Positions 1-6,723 are shown, counted from the first letter of the stretch. The stretch is DNA of 16,389 nt from an uncultured Clostridia bacterium (GCA_934647305.1 CAKUFI010000061.1:1-16389); one strand, 5' to 3'. The notes: generated by a model from the letters alone, not told the origin. A program made the numbers and translations.

Positions 1-18
1 GCCGCTGGGCACGATTGA
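1..18 (+). CDS. possible C-terminal tail of an upstream gene
   Basis: Frame 1 reads five codons (Ala-Ala-Gly-His-Asp) and then a TGA stop at 16-18. The repeat copy that follows begins two bases later. The other three copies of this repeat also start within about 20 bases of a stop codon in the same orientation, so this frame may well be the end of a real gene. Nothing can be said about its function. The call rests on context only. Confidence 0.25.
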   Translation, partial: AAGHD

Positions 19-20
19 AA

Positions 21-58
21 GTTCGAAAGGGCTGCGGCCCTCTCGAGCTCTCCGGGGG
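21..58 (+). repeat. partial (degenerate) copy of the dispersed intergenic element, copy D
   Basis: This short copy begins with GTTCGAAAGG and ends with the family block CTCGAGCTCTCCGG. The arms TCGAAAGGGC (23-32) and GCCCTCTCGA (37-46) pair in 9 of 10 positions around a TGCG loop. The conserved tail of the longer copies is missing, and a run of six T follows at 59-64. The hairpin plus T-run could help stop transcription from the left, although 12 bases separate them. The relation to copies A-C is clear at both ends of the hairpin but rests on few bases. Confidence 0.55.
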
Positions 59-73
59 TTTTTTGACAGTCTG

Positions 74-106
74 AGCGCCGTGTAAGCGAATACACGGCGC
101 TGTTTT
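74..106 (+). terminator. intrinsic terminator-like hairpin
   Basis: AGCGCCGTGTA (74-84) and TACACGGCGCT (91-101) form a perfect 11-bp stem with a six-base loop, followed by GTTTT. The T-run is on the plus-strand side, so it would end transcription entering from the left edge, convergent to the amidase gene. The T-run is short, so efficiency is uncertain. Confidence 0.7.
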
Positions 107-147
107 GCAGGCTTAGGGAAAAAAGAGGCAACCGGCACGAGAATGCG

Positions 148-260
148 CTTCATTCGGGGAAACACGATTGTATTCGCTGTTGACTGTGCGGATCAAAGTA
201 CTTTCCGGGAGAGCTCGAGAGGGGCCTTTCTTAGAAAGGCCGCCTCTCGAACGAATCCCC
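148..260 (-). repeat. dispersed intergenic element, copy A (compact form)
   Basis: Read on the minus strand, the element starts directly after the amidase stop codon with GGGGATTCG. A long hairpin follows: TCGAGAGG, one bulged C, GGCCTTTC, a three-base loop, GAAAGGCC, CCTCTCGA (plus-strand span 215-250), which gives 16 base pairs. Next come the conserved block TCTCCCGGAAAG...CTTTGATCC, about 29 variable bases, and the tail TTCCCCGAATGAAG (148-161). It lacks the roughly 90-base expanded loop of copies B and C. The hairpin probably also forms the 3' end of the amidase mRNA, and a T-rich stretch lies further on at 119-131 (minus strand). Confidence 0.85.
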
Positions 261-2684
261 TTACTTCGCGAAGCAGGCGACCAGACCCTCGCAGATGGCC
301 TGCGCGAGCAGATCCTGGTAATCGGCGCTGGCCAGCAGGCGATCCTCCTCCGCATTGGAGAGGTAGCCCATCTCCAGCAGCACGCTGGGCACGCTCGACC
401 AGTTCAGCGAGGCGTAGCGCGCGCTGGTGTGGCAGCCGGCGTTCTTCGCGCCGCTGACGGAGAGGATCGCGGGCAGCATGGTCTGGGCCAGTGCCTGACT
501 GCGCGGGGCCGTGTCGCCCAGCTGCTGCGCGTACACGCTGAAGCCCTGCAGGGTTTTGTTCTGGCTGCCGTTGCAGTGGATTTGCAGTGCCAGGTCGCAC
601 TTTGCCTCGTTCATGATCTCGGCGCGCTCAATGTTGGTCAGGTTCACGTCGTTGCGCGTGCGCACCATGACGACGTTTGCGCCCTCGGCCTCGAGCAGCT
701 TTTGCAGCCTGAGTGCCACCTGCAGGTTCACCTCGTACTCGGGCACGCGCGTGACCACGCCGGCCGAGCCTACCTTTATACTATACACCTTGTCCCTCGA
801 GCCGGGGGCGACCGGGATGGGCGTGGCGTTGGAGCGGGTCTGATGCCCGGCATTGAGGCCGATGGTCACGCCCGCAAGGCGCTTTATGGGCTGCTCGCTG
901 ACCACGATGCGCACGGTCTGCGTGAAGGGACGCTCGCCCGCGGTGGAGACGACGATCTGCGTTTCGCCCAGGGAAAGCGCCTGCACGCGGCCCTTTTCGT
1001 CCACTGTGGCGACGTCCGGGGTGCGGCTTTCATAGGAAAGGCGCTGCTCGGTGGCGTTTTTGGGCAGCGGGGAAGCGTTCAGCGCGGCCGACTCGCCGGG
1101 CCTGAGGTTCAGGTACAGCCGCTCGACGCGCACGCCGGTCAGCGCGATTTCCTTCACGGTGACGCGGAAGGAGTCCTTTTTGCCGCTGGCGGCCTTTGCG
1201 GTGACGACGGCGGTACCGGGATTCACGCCGGTCAGCTCGCCCTTCTGATTGACGGCGGCGACGGACGGGTCGCTGCTGGAGAAAACCAGACTTCGGTCGG
1301 TTGCGTCGGCGGGAAGCAGCGCGGGGGTCAGCTCGACCGTCTCGTATTTGCCGATCGTCCGGCGGCTGAAGCCGAAGGAGACGCGCGTCACCGGCTGGGT
1401 GACGGTCAGGCGCACGCTGGCCGACGCGCCGCTCTTCGCGGTGACGGTAAGCGTGACCTCGCCCGCCTTTCGGGCCGAGACGGTGCCGTTTGAGGAGACG
1501 GCTGCGATTTTCTTATCGGAGGTGGCGTAGGTCAGGCGCTTGTCGGTCGCGTCGGCGGGCTCGACATGGGCGCTGAGGCGCAGACTGCTCCCGCGCTCAA
1601 GCGTCAGGGACTGGCCGGAAAGACTGACCGACTGCACCGGCCGCACGACGGTAAAGCGAATCCGGTCGGTTTTTCCGTTGATTGAGCGGGCGGTCAGCGT
1701 GGCCGTGCCGGGCTTTATCGCGGTGACTTCGCCGGTCGCCGGGTCGACGGAGAGCACCGACGGGTCGCTGGAAGCGAAGGTCAGGCTTTGATCGGTCGCG
1801 TCCTGTGGCAGCACGGAAAAGACCGGAGTCTGCTTTTCGCCCGCGTTCAGGGTCGAGCGGCTGGATGCGGCCCTGACCGACTTGACCGGGCGGACGACGC
1901 GCACCGTGCAGAACGCGGTTACGCCGCTTTCGGCGCGCAGGGTGATCGTGACTGTGCCCGGATTTTTGCCCGTCACACGGCCGCGGCTGCTGACCGAGGC
2001 GATTTCCGGGTCGCTGGAGGTAAAGGTCAGCTTCTTCGCCGTCGCGTCGGCGGGGGAGAGCGCGGCTTTCAGCGTCAGCGTGCGGCCGGTATCGAGCGTA
2101 TACTCCGCCTTTTCGGGCAGGATTTCGGTCACGGGCTGGGTGACGGTCAGGCTGAGCGAGACCTTTTTGCCGCTTGACGAGCGGGCGGTCAGCCTGCACG
2201 AGCCGGCCTTGAGCGCGTGAATCACGCCCGATTTGTCGACCGTGGCCACCTTCTCGTTGCTGGAGGCATAGGTTAGGGTCCTGTCGGTCGCGTCGGCGGG
2301 CAGAACTTCCACGGAAAAGACCGAGGTCTGTTTTGCCTCGAGCGTCAGGCGGGAGGCGGCCTTGAGCGCGGTCACCGGCTGGGTCACGGTCAGGGCGCAG
2401 GAAAGGCGCGATCCGTCCGGCGCGGTGGCGGTGATGACGGTCTGACCCGCCCTGAGCGCGCGCACCCGGCCGTCCTGCGAGACGGCGGCGATCTGTTCGT
2501 CCTCGCTTGCCCAGGTCACCTCCCGCGTGCGCTTTCCGTCGAGCGTGACGGTCAGCTTCAGGCTCTTTTTCACGTCCAGGCGGGCGCTTTCGGCGCTCAG
2601 CGCGTACCCAGACGCCCAGGCGGTCAGGCCGAGGGCGCACAGGCACACCGCGAGCAGCAGCGCCACGATCCACTTTCGTTTCAT
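261..2684 (-). CDS. secreted N-acetylmuramoyl-L-alanine amidase with seven Big_2 (Ig-like) repeats
   Basis: This 807-residue exported protein should cleave the amide bond between N-acetylmuramic acid and the peptide stem of peptidoglycan. A lysine-rich start and a hydrophobic stretch (about residues 5-24, ending near AWAS) look like a signal peptide. Residues about 26-595 hold seven bacterial Ig-like (Big_2) repeats of roughly 80 residues, with recurring motifs such as PADATD, (A/S)SSDPxVAxV and PGTaxxTA. The last 205 or so residues are an Amidase_3 domain with its zinc and catalytic residues visible: His in GLNAGHQ, Glu in EYEVNLQ, His in LQIHCNG and Glu in LLEMGYLSN. Big_2 domains usually bind surface polymers, so the repeats may anchor or space the enzyme. 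The start is supported by GAGGTGAT seven bases before the ATG. Repeat copy A follows the stop directly. A role in cell separation or wall turnover is inferred from the family. Confidence 0.93.
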   Translation of the reverse strand: MKRKWIVALLLAVCLCALGLTAWASGYALSAESARLDVKKSLKLTVTLDGKRTREVTWASEDEQIAAVSQDGRVRALRAGQTVITATAPDGSRLSCALTVTQPVTALKAASRLTLEAKQTSVFSVEVLPADATDRTLTYASSNEKVATVDKSGVIHALKAGSCRLTARSSSGKKVSLSLTVTQPVTEILPEKAEYTLDTGRTLTLKAALSPADATAKKLTFTSSDPEIASVSSRGRVTGKNPGTVTITLRAESGVTAFCTVRVVRPVKSVRAASSRSTLNAGEKQTPVFSVLPQDATDQSLTFASSDPSVLSVDPATGEVTAIKPGTATLTARSINGKTDRIRFTVVRPVQSVSLSGQSLTLERGSSLRLSAHVEPADATDKRLTYATSDKKIAAVSSNGTVSARKAGEVTLTVTAKSGASASVRLTVTQPVTRVSFGFSRRTIGKYETVELTPALLPADATDRSLVFSSSDPSVAAVNQKGELTGVNPGTAVVTAKAASGKKDSFRVTVKEIALTGVRVERLYLNLRPGESAALNASPLPKNATEQRLSYESRTPDVATVDEKGRVQALSLGETQIVVSTAGERPFTQTVRIVVSEQPIKRLAGVTIGLNAGHQTRSNATPIPVAPGSRDKVYSIKVGSAGVVTRVPEYEVNLQVALRLQKLLEAEGANVVMVRTRNDVNLTNIERAEIMNEAKCDLALQIHCNGSQNKTLQGFSVYAQQLGDTAPRSQALAQTMLPAILSVSGAKNAGCHTSARYASLNWSSVPSVLLEMGYLSNAEEDRLLASADYQDLLAQAICEGLVACFAK

Positions 2685-2705
2685 AGTATATCACCTCAAA
2701 GAGAA

Positions 2706-2727
2706 TGGAGGCCAGAGCCGGCCTCCA
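2706..2727 (-). terminator. hairpin between the isomerase-like gene and the amidase gene
   Basis: TGGAGGCC (2706-2713) and GGCCTCCA (2720-2727) form a perfect 8-bp stem with a six-base loop, in the gap of 64 bases between the two minus-strand genes. On the minus strand it is followed by TTCTCTTT, a poor T-run, so it may be a weak terminator or attenuator. The amidase ribosome-binding site comes right after. I found no separate good promoter for the amidase. Confidence 0.5.
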
Positions 2728-2748
2728 CCAGATGGTTTTCGCGTATGC

Positions 2749-3507
2749 TTATTTCTCGTCCAGGTAGATGCGGCGGAACTCCTTCAGGCTCTCCACGCCG
2801 CCCAGGGTGGGACGGAACTCCAGGCCGCAGGCGCCCTTATAGCCGGCCTCGTCCACGCGCTTGAAGATGACCTTGTAGTCGTTTTCGCCGAACTGCAGGT
2901 CGATGCGGCCGGGGTGGCCGGCACTGTGCAGATGGGCGATGCAGTCCAGGTTGTTGGTGATGTTGGGGATGATGTTGCCCTCCATGACCTGCTGATGGTA
3001 GATGTCGTAGACCACCTTAACCAGCGGATGATCGACCTCATGGATGATGTCGAAGGCCTCGACGGCCGACCAGAGGTAGTAGCCGGGGTGGTTGACGAGC
3101 GTGTTGAGCGGCTCGATCATGATGGTCACGCCGCTGTCCTCCAGGATGGGCCGGGCCTCCTTCAGGGTGGCGACGATGGCCTCGTGCTGGAGGGCGCGCT
3201 CGGCGCCGGTGTCCTGACCCACCTGGGTGATCAGGCGCTTTGCGCCCACGCGGTTGGCCGCCTTGACGCTCTCGGCCAGGCCGGCCAGCCATAGCGTGCG
3301 GAAGGCGGGGTCGGTCATGCGGAACTCGGTCGTACACATGCTCAGCAGCTCCACGCCGGTCTCCTCGCAGGTGGCGCGCACCTTGTCGAGATCAAGGTTC
3401 TTCCAGTTGTAGGTCTCGGCCGCGTCGAAGCCCAAGCTGCCGATGGTGCGCAGGGCGTCGCAGAAGTCATCCTTAAAGAAGCAGGGTACGGGAACGCAGA
3501 TTCTCAT
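2749..3507 (-). CDS. sugar phosphate isomerase/epimerase-type TIM barrel (hydroxypyruvate isomerase-like)
   Basis: This 252-residue protein has the length and motifs of the xylose-isomerase-like TIM-barrel family (AP_endonuc_2), closest by eye to hydroxypyruvate isomerases and related keto-sugar epimerases. Candidate metal and catalytic residues are Glu132 in MIEPLNT, Asp168 with His171 in VVYDIYHQQ, His198 in HSAGHPGR and Glu230 in GLEFRP. The two glutamates fit the pair that moves protons in this family. No signal peptide is present, so it should be cytoplasmic. AGGAGG lies eight bases before the ATG, and a good promoter sits upstream at 3569-3597. The gene heads a minus-strand unit that may run into the amidase, although a hairpin separates them. 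The substrate cannot be told from sequence. 'Isomerase/epimerase' is safe, 'hydroxypyruvate' is not. Confidence 0.85.
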   Translation of the reverse strand: MRICVPVPCFFKDDFCDALRTIGSLGFDAAETYNWKNLDLDKVRATCEETGVELLSMCTTEFRMTDPAFRTLWLAGLAESVKAANRVGAKRLITQVGQDTGAERALQHEAIVATLKEARPILEDSGVTIMIEPLNTLVNHPGYYLWSAVEAFDIIHEVDHPLVKVVYDIYHQQVMEGNIIPNITNNLDCIAHLHSAGHPGRIDLQFGENDYKVIFKRVDEAGYKGACGLEFRPTLGGVESLKEFRRIYLDEK

Positions 3508-3568
3508 GGTGTTTCCTCCTATTTATATATCGATCGGGGATGGATGCGCCGGTTCTTTTTTCCTTTAC

Positions 3569-3597
3569 ATTGTATCACAGTGCGCGCGCCTTGTCCA
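3569..3597 (-). promoter_or_regulatory. sigma-A-like promoter for the isomerase-like gene
   Basis: On the minus strand, TGGACA (3592-3597) and TACAAT (3569-3574) are separated by exactly 17 bases, and the gene starts about 60 bases downstream. Each box differs from the consensus at one position. It is back to back with the promoter at 3651-3679. Confidence 0.7.
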
Positions 3598-3650
3598 CAC
3601 CTGCGCGAAGAAAAAGTCCGTTTTTTCAGGCGGGTGCAGGCCGGTTTGCG

Positions 3651-3679
3651 TTGCCTGAGGCGGAAAAATATGATATACT
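3651..3679 (+). promoter_or_regulatory. sigma-A-like promoter for the DUF362 gene
   Basis: TTGCCT (3651-3656) and TATACT (3674-3679) are separated by 17 bases, and the ATG at 3711 lies about 30 bases downstream. The leader is therefore short, with little room for a riboswitch. Confidence 0.65.
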
Positions 3680-3710
3680 GAGCGGAGACTGACTGCGGAG
3701 GGAATTGCGT

Positions 3711-4865
3711 ATGGCGTGCGAGGTGGCCGTTGCCCGGTGCGCGGGCTATGGCGAGGAAGAGGTGCGGCGGGCGCTTTTGGAGGCGCTTGCGCCGATCGGG
3801 GGGCTGGATTGGGTGAAGCCCGGCATGCGGGTGGCGATCAAGGCCAACCTGGTCTCGGCGATGAAGCCCGAGGCGGCGGCGACGACCCATCCGGCGCTGG
3901 TGCTGGCGCTGGGGCGGGAGCTGACGGCGCGCGGGGCGAGGGTCGTGGTGGGGGACAGTCCGGGCGGCCTGTACGGCGCGGCGTCCCTCGGCCGGATCTA
4001 CGCCGCGACCGGCATGAAGGCGCTGGAGCGCGAGGGGATCGAGCTCAATCAGGACTTCTCGGAGCAGGAGGTCGAGTACCCGCAGGGCGCGGTGTGCAGG
4101 CGGTTCCGCGCGACCGGGTACCTTCTGAAGGCCGACGCGGTGATCTCGTTTTGCAAGCTGAAGTCGCACGGCATGATGGGCATGTCGGCCTCGGTCAAGA
4201 ACCTGTTCGGGATGATTCCGGGCACGCTCAAGCCGGAGTATCACTATCGATTCCCGGACGAGGGCGACTTCGCGAACATGCTGATCGACCTGAACGAATA
4301 CCTGAAGCCGAAGCTGTGTCTGGCGGACGCGGTCATCGCGATGGAGGGCAACGGCCCCACGATGGGCAGGCCGCGGCAGGTGGGGGCGATACTGGCCTCA
4401 CAGAGCCCGTACTGGCTCGACCTGGCCTGCGCGCGGCTGATCGGGCAGGACGCCTCCGGCGTGCCCACGCTTTCTCAGGCAGCGAAGCGCGGCCTTGCGC
4501 CCGAAGAGCTGGACGAGGCGGCGGTCGCGGGGCCGCTTGCCGAGCTGATCGTGCCCGATTTTGACAACATCCGCAGCCTGCACGGGCTGCATTTCGAGGG
4601 CACGGGCAACGCCTTCGAGCGCCTGCGTGCCCGGTTCATCCGCGCGGCCATGTGCTCGCGGCCGGTGCTTCGTTTTCCGCAGAAGTGCGTAGGCTGCGGC
4701 CTGTGCGCGCGCACCTGTCCCGCCCACGCCATCGACATGCGGGACAAACGGCCGCACATCCGGCGCGCGCAGTGCATCCGCTGCTTCTGCTGCCAGGAGT
4801 TCTGCCCCAGGGGTGCGCTGGCCGTCCATCGCCCGCTCCCCGCGCGCATTCTTCACCGGACGTAG
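3711..4865 (+). CDS. DUF362 protein with C-terminal 2x[4Fe-4S] ferredoxin domain
   Basis: The protein has 384 residues. Residues about 1-300 match the DUF362 family, with the motifs AIKANLVS (42-49), GDSPGG (81-86), KLKSHGMMGMSASVKNLFG (149-167) and a conserved LADAVIAMEGNGP (204-216). Residues 320-370 form a bacterial ferredoxin unit: Cys326, 329, 332 and 336 in CVGCGLCARTCP, and Cys355, 358, 361 and 365 in CIRCFCCQEFCP. Together these should hold two [4Fe-4S] clusters. No signal peptide or membrane segment is seen, so it should be a cytoplasmic redox protein. The biochemical role of DUF362 proteins is not established, and the neighbours give no clear hint. I chose the ATG at 3711 because GGAGGG lies eight bases upstream; an in-frame TTG at 3705 is only two bases from that site. 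The gene has its own promoter, and repeat copy B follows its TAG stop, so it is probably transcribed alone. Confidence 0.9.
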   Translation: MACEVAVARCAGYGEEEVRRALLEALAPIGGLDWVKPGMRVAIKANLVSAMKPEAAATTHPALVLALGRELTARGARVVVGDSPGGLYGAASLGRIYAATGMKALEREGIELNQDFSEQEVEYPQGAVCRRFRATGYLLKADAVISFCKLKSHGMMGMSASVKNLFGMIPGTLKPEYHYRFPDEGDFANMLIDLNEYLKPKLCLADAVIAMEGNGPTMGRPRQVGAILASQSPYWLDLACARLIGQDASGVPTLSQAAKRGLAPEELDEAAVAGPLAELIVPDFDNIRSLHGLHFEGTGNAFERLRARFIRAAMCSRPVLRFPQKCVGCGLCARTCPAHAIDMRDKRPHIRRAQCIRCFCCQEFCPRGALAVHRPLPARILHRT

Positions 4866-5061
4866 GGGTTACGTTCGAGAGGCGGCCTTTCTGACCGGGC
4901 AGTGCCCGGCCCCACTTGCTGCCGCCGGCCAAAATGATATGCTTTCTGAAAAACGATGCTTACAAGGTCGTGCGGCTTTTCTGCCCCCTCTCGAGCTCTC
5001 CCGGAAAGCACTATGATCCACGATACATATGGGAAGGAAAAATGCGGTTCCCCGAATGAAG
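4866..5061 (+). repeat. dispersed intergenic element, copy B (expanded form)
   Basis: The element starts with GGGG directly after the DUF362 stop codon. The outer stem is TCGAGAGG (4875-4882) with CCTCTCGA (4987-4994). The expanded loop carries its own perfect hairpin, CCGGGC-AGT-GCCCGG (4895-4909). Then follow TCTCCCGGAAAGCACTATG, a variable segment, and the tail TTCCCCGAATGAAG (5048-5061). It is near-identical to copy C over its first 155 bases or so. From TCCCGGAAAG to the tail the length matches copy A exactly. No transposase and no target duplication are visible. Confidence 0.88.
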
Positions 5062-5145
5062 AGTAGGTGCGAAAAGCGGGAGAGCGATGCGGCAGGAGGA
5101 GGCATAGACTGAAGGTACATTGCGATAGAAAAGGAGATTGAATAC

Positions 5146-6420
5146 ATGAAACGAGCCTCAGACTACGGCTTTTCGGTACAGGCGAGCGGCGAGGAGAACA
5201 GCCGGGCGCTGCAGCGGGCGGTGCTGGGCGGCGGCACGATCCTGGTGGACGAGCCGGGCGACTACAGGATGCGCGAGAGCGTGCTGCTGGACGACCACAC
5301 GGCGCTGTTTTTCGGCGCGGGCGTGCGTATACTGCGCGAGGAATATCCGGGCGGCAGCTACCTGCTGGTGAACCGCGGCGCGTATGAGCGCAGGTGGAAC
5401 TGCGACATCCGGGTGGAGGGGCTGCACATCGTGACGCAGGGCTGCTGCGTGCAGGGGCGGGTGCAGGGTCAGTACCTGACGCACGAGCACCTGATTCCCG
5501 GCCTGCGCGGGCAGATCGCCTTTTTCTATGTGAAGCGGCTGGTCGTGCGGGACTATACCTGCCTGGATCTGCCCCCGGCCGATTTCGGCATCCACGTATG
5601 CACCTTCGAGGACATACTGCTCGAAAACCTGCACATCGAGGGGCGCAAGGACGCGGTGCACCTGGGGCGCGGGCGGCGGTTCGTGATTCGGCACGGGCTG
5701 TTCCGCACCTATGACGATCCGATTGCGCTCAACGCGCACGACTACGCCACCTCCAACCCGCAGCTGGGCTGGATTGAGGACGGGCTGATCGAGGACTGCT
5801 ACGACCTGGACGACGCGGACACGGTGGGGTATTTCTGCCGGATACTGGCCGGGTCGTGGTGCGACTGGCGGGAGGGCATGGTGGTGCAGCACTCGGACAG
5901 CGTGGTCAGCGAGGGCCGCGTGTATCGCGTGCTGATGCGCCCGGACGGCACGAAGTACGTCTCGCGCACCCGGCCCACGCATGCCTCGGGCGAGGAAACG
6001 TTGGACGGCATTCGCTGGGTGATGGTGCAGGAGGGAGAGGAGCACGAGTGCGGCTGCAGGCGCATTCACTTCCGCGATATTCACCTGGAAAAGCACAGGC
6101 CGGTGGCGTTCTCCGTGCACTTTGATCACGACGACTGGTCGAGGAGCGTGTATCCCGGCTCGGCGATGCCTGTGCAGAGCCAGATCACCTTCGAACACGT
6201 GTATGTGCAGAGCGAGGTGCCGGTGTTCCTGCGCTCGATCACGCCGATGGATACCGTGCGCATACTCCACTGCGATCTGCCGGACACGCGTATTCGCCTG
6301 GAAACGCTGCCGGGCGAGGCGAGGAGGTACCCCGAGGCGCGCTTCCTGCTGTGCGATAACACGTATGCGGGCGGCGGTCTGCCCGTCGACTGCGAGGCAG
6401 GCAGAACGTGGACGAAGTAA
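5146..6420 (+). CDS. right-handed beta-helix (pectin-lyase-fold) protein, probable cytoplasmic carbohydrate-active enzyme
   Basis: The protein has 424 residues and no signal peptide. From about residue 85 it shows repeated short beta-strand turns such as CDIRVEGLHI, YVKRLVVRDYTC, FEDILLENLHIEG and FVIRHGLFRTYDDPIAL, the pattern of right-handed parallel beta-helix proteins. Asp169 (GRKDAVHLG) and the pair Asp190-Asp191 (TYDDPIALNAHDY) resemble the acidic catalytic residues of GH28-like enzymes, but I cannot assign a family. The ATG is supported by AAGGAG nine bases upstream. No convincing promoter is visible between it and repeat copy B. A strong hairpin terminator follows. It lies near a CUT1-type sugar transporter and its regulator, so intracellular breakdown of an imported oligosaccharide is a reasonable inference. 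The substrate is unknown. Confidence 0.75.
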   Translation: MKRASDYGFSVQASGEENSRALQRAVLGGGTILVDEPGDYRMRESVLLDDHTALFFGAGVRILREEYPGGSYLLVNRGAYERRWNCDIRVEGLHIVTQGCCVQGRVQGQYLTHEHLIPGLRGQIAFFYVKRLVVRDYTCLDLPPADFGIHVCTFEDILLENLHIEGRKDAVHLGRGRRFVIRHGLFRTYDDPIALNAHDYATSNPQLGWIEDGLIEDCYDLDDADTVGYFCRILAGSWCDWREGMVVQHSDSVVSEGRVYRVLMRPDGTKYVSRTRPTHASGEETLDGIRWVMVQEGEEHECGCRRIHFRDIHLEKHRPVAFSVHFDHDDWSRSVYPGSAMPVQSQITFEHVYVQSEVPVFLRSITPMDTVRILHCDLPDTRIRLETLPGEARRYPEARFLLCDNTYAGGGLPVDCEAGRTWTK

Positions 6421-6437
6421 ACACAAACCATACATAA

Positions 6438-6481
6438 GGCGCGCTCCCGTGGCATGACAGGCTCGGGGGCGCGCCCTTTCC
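6438..6481 (+). terminator. terminator hairpin after the beta-helix gene
   Basis: GGCGCGCTCCCG (6438-6449) and CGGGGGCGCGCC (6464-6475) pair over 12 positions with one G-T wobble around a 14-base loop, followed by CTTTCC. It lies 18 bases after the stop codon. The minus-strand exit is also T-rich, so it may act in both directions. Confidence 0.7.
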
Positions 6482-6517
6482 GTTGGGACTGGTCGGCTGG
6501 TGCATGACGCATCGGAA

Positions 6518-6551
6518 AAATCCTCACTGCGCCTTTGCGCGGTGAGGATTT
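6518..6551. terminator. long hairpin in convergent intergenic gap
   Basis: The arms 6518-6532 and 6537-6551 (AAATCCTCACTGCGC against GCGCGGTGAGGATTT) pair over 15 positions with one T-G wobble and a CTTT loop. The A-rich and T-rich ends make it a candidate bidirectional terminator between two convergent genes. Confidence 0.6.
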
Positions 6552-6555
6552 CGCA

Positions 6556-6590
6556 GACCTTGAGGGCTCTGATTTATGGCCCTCAAGGTC
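6556..6590. repeat. hairpin with TCTGATTTATG loop (first of a related pair)
   Basis: GACCTTGAGGGC (6556-6567) and GCCCTCAAGGTC (6579-6590) form a perfect 12-bp stem with an 11-base loop. The loop and closing pairs (GGC-TCTGATTTATG-GCC) closely match those of the hairpin at 6645-6679, although the lower stems differ. No T-run follows on either strand. Confidence 0.6.
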
Positions 6591-6644
6591 GTCGCTAGGG
6601 GCGGGACGGCTTGAGGGGTGCTGCATTGTTCTACATCCTACGAA

Positions 6645-6679
6645 GAATCCCGAGGCTCTAATCAATGGCCGAGGGATTC
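6645..6679. repeat. hairpin with TCTAATCAATG loop (second of a related pair)
   Basis: GAATCCC (6645-6651) pairs with GGGATTC (6673-6679), and GGC (6654-6656) pairs with GCC (6668-6670). Between them GA faces GA on the plus strand, which could form tandem G-A pairs. The 11-base loop matches the hairpin at 6556-6590 at 8 of 11 positions. GTGTTTTGTT follows on the plus strand. The region between the two hairpins (6591-6644) holds no gene that I can support. Confidence 0.55.
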
Positions 6680-6706
6680 GTGTTTTGTTCGGCGGTAGCC
6701 AGTGGC

Positions 6707-6723
6707 ACCGGGTACTACCCGGT
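6707..6723. repeat. palindrome overlapping the regulator stop codon
   Basis: ACCGGGTA (6707-6714) and TACCCGGT (6716-6723) are perfect inverted repeats around one central base. They span the TAG stop (6715-6717) of the regulator gene. No function can be assigned, and chance cannot be excluded. Confidence 0.4.

Noticed and set aside
168..1493. Long plus-strand open frame opposite the amidase gene
   Set aside because: It is antisense to an amidase whose signal peptide, repeats and catalytic motifs are all visible. Long shadow frames are expected in GC-rich DNA.
830..2620. Repeated sequence blocks within the amidase gene
   Set aside because: They are explained by the seven Big_2 protein repeats, not by a DNA-level tandem repeat or CRISPR.
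3705..3710. TTG start two codons upstream in the DUF362 gene
   Set aside because: It is only two bases from GGAGGG; the ATG at 3711 has normal spacing.
4866..5061. Insertion-sequence remnant
   Set aside because: No transposase fragment and no target-site duplication. Terminal inverted repeats are limited to GGGG/CCCC, so only a MITE-like origin remains possible.
5158..6435. Long minus-strand open frame opposite the beta-helix gene
   Set aside because: No start site or recognisable motif. The plus-strand gene has a good ribosome-binding site and a clear beta-helix pattern.
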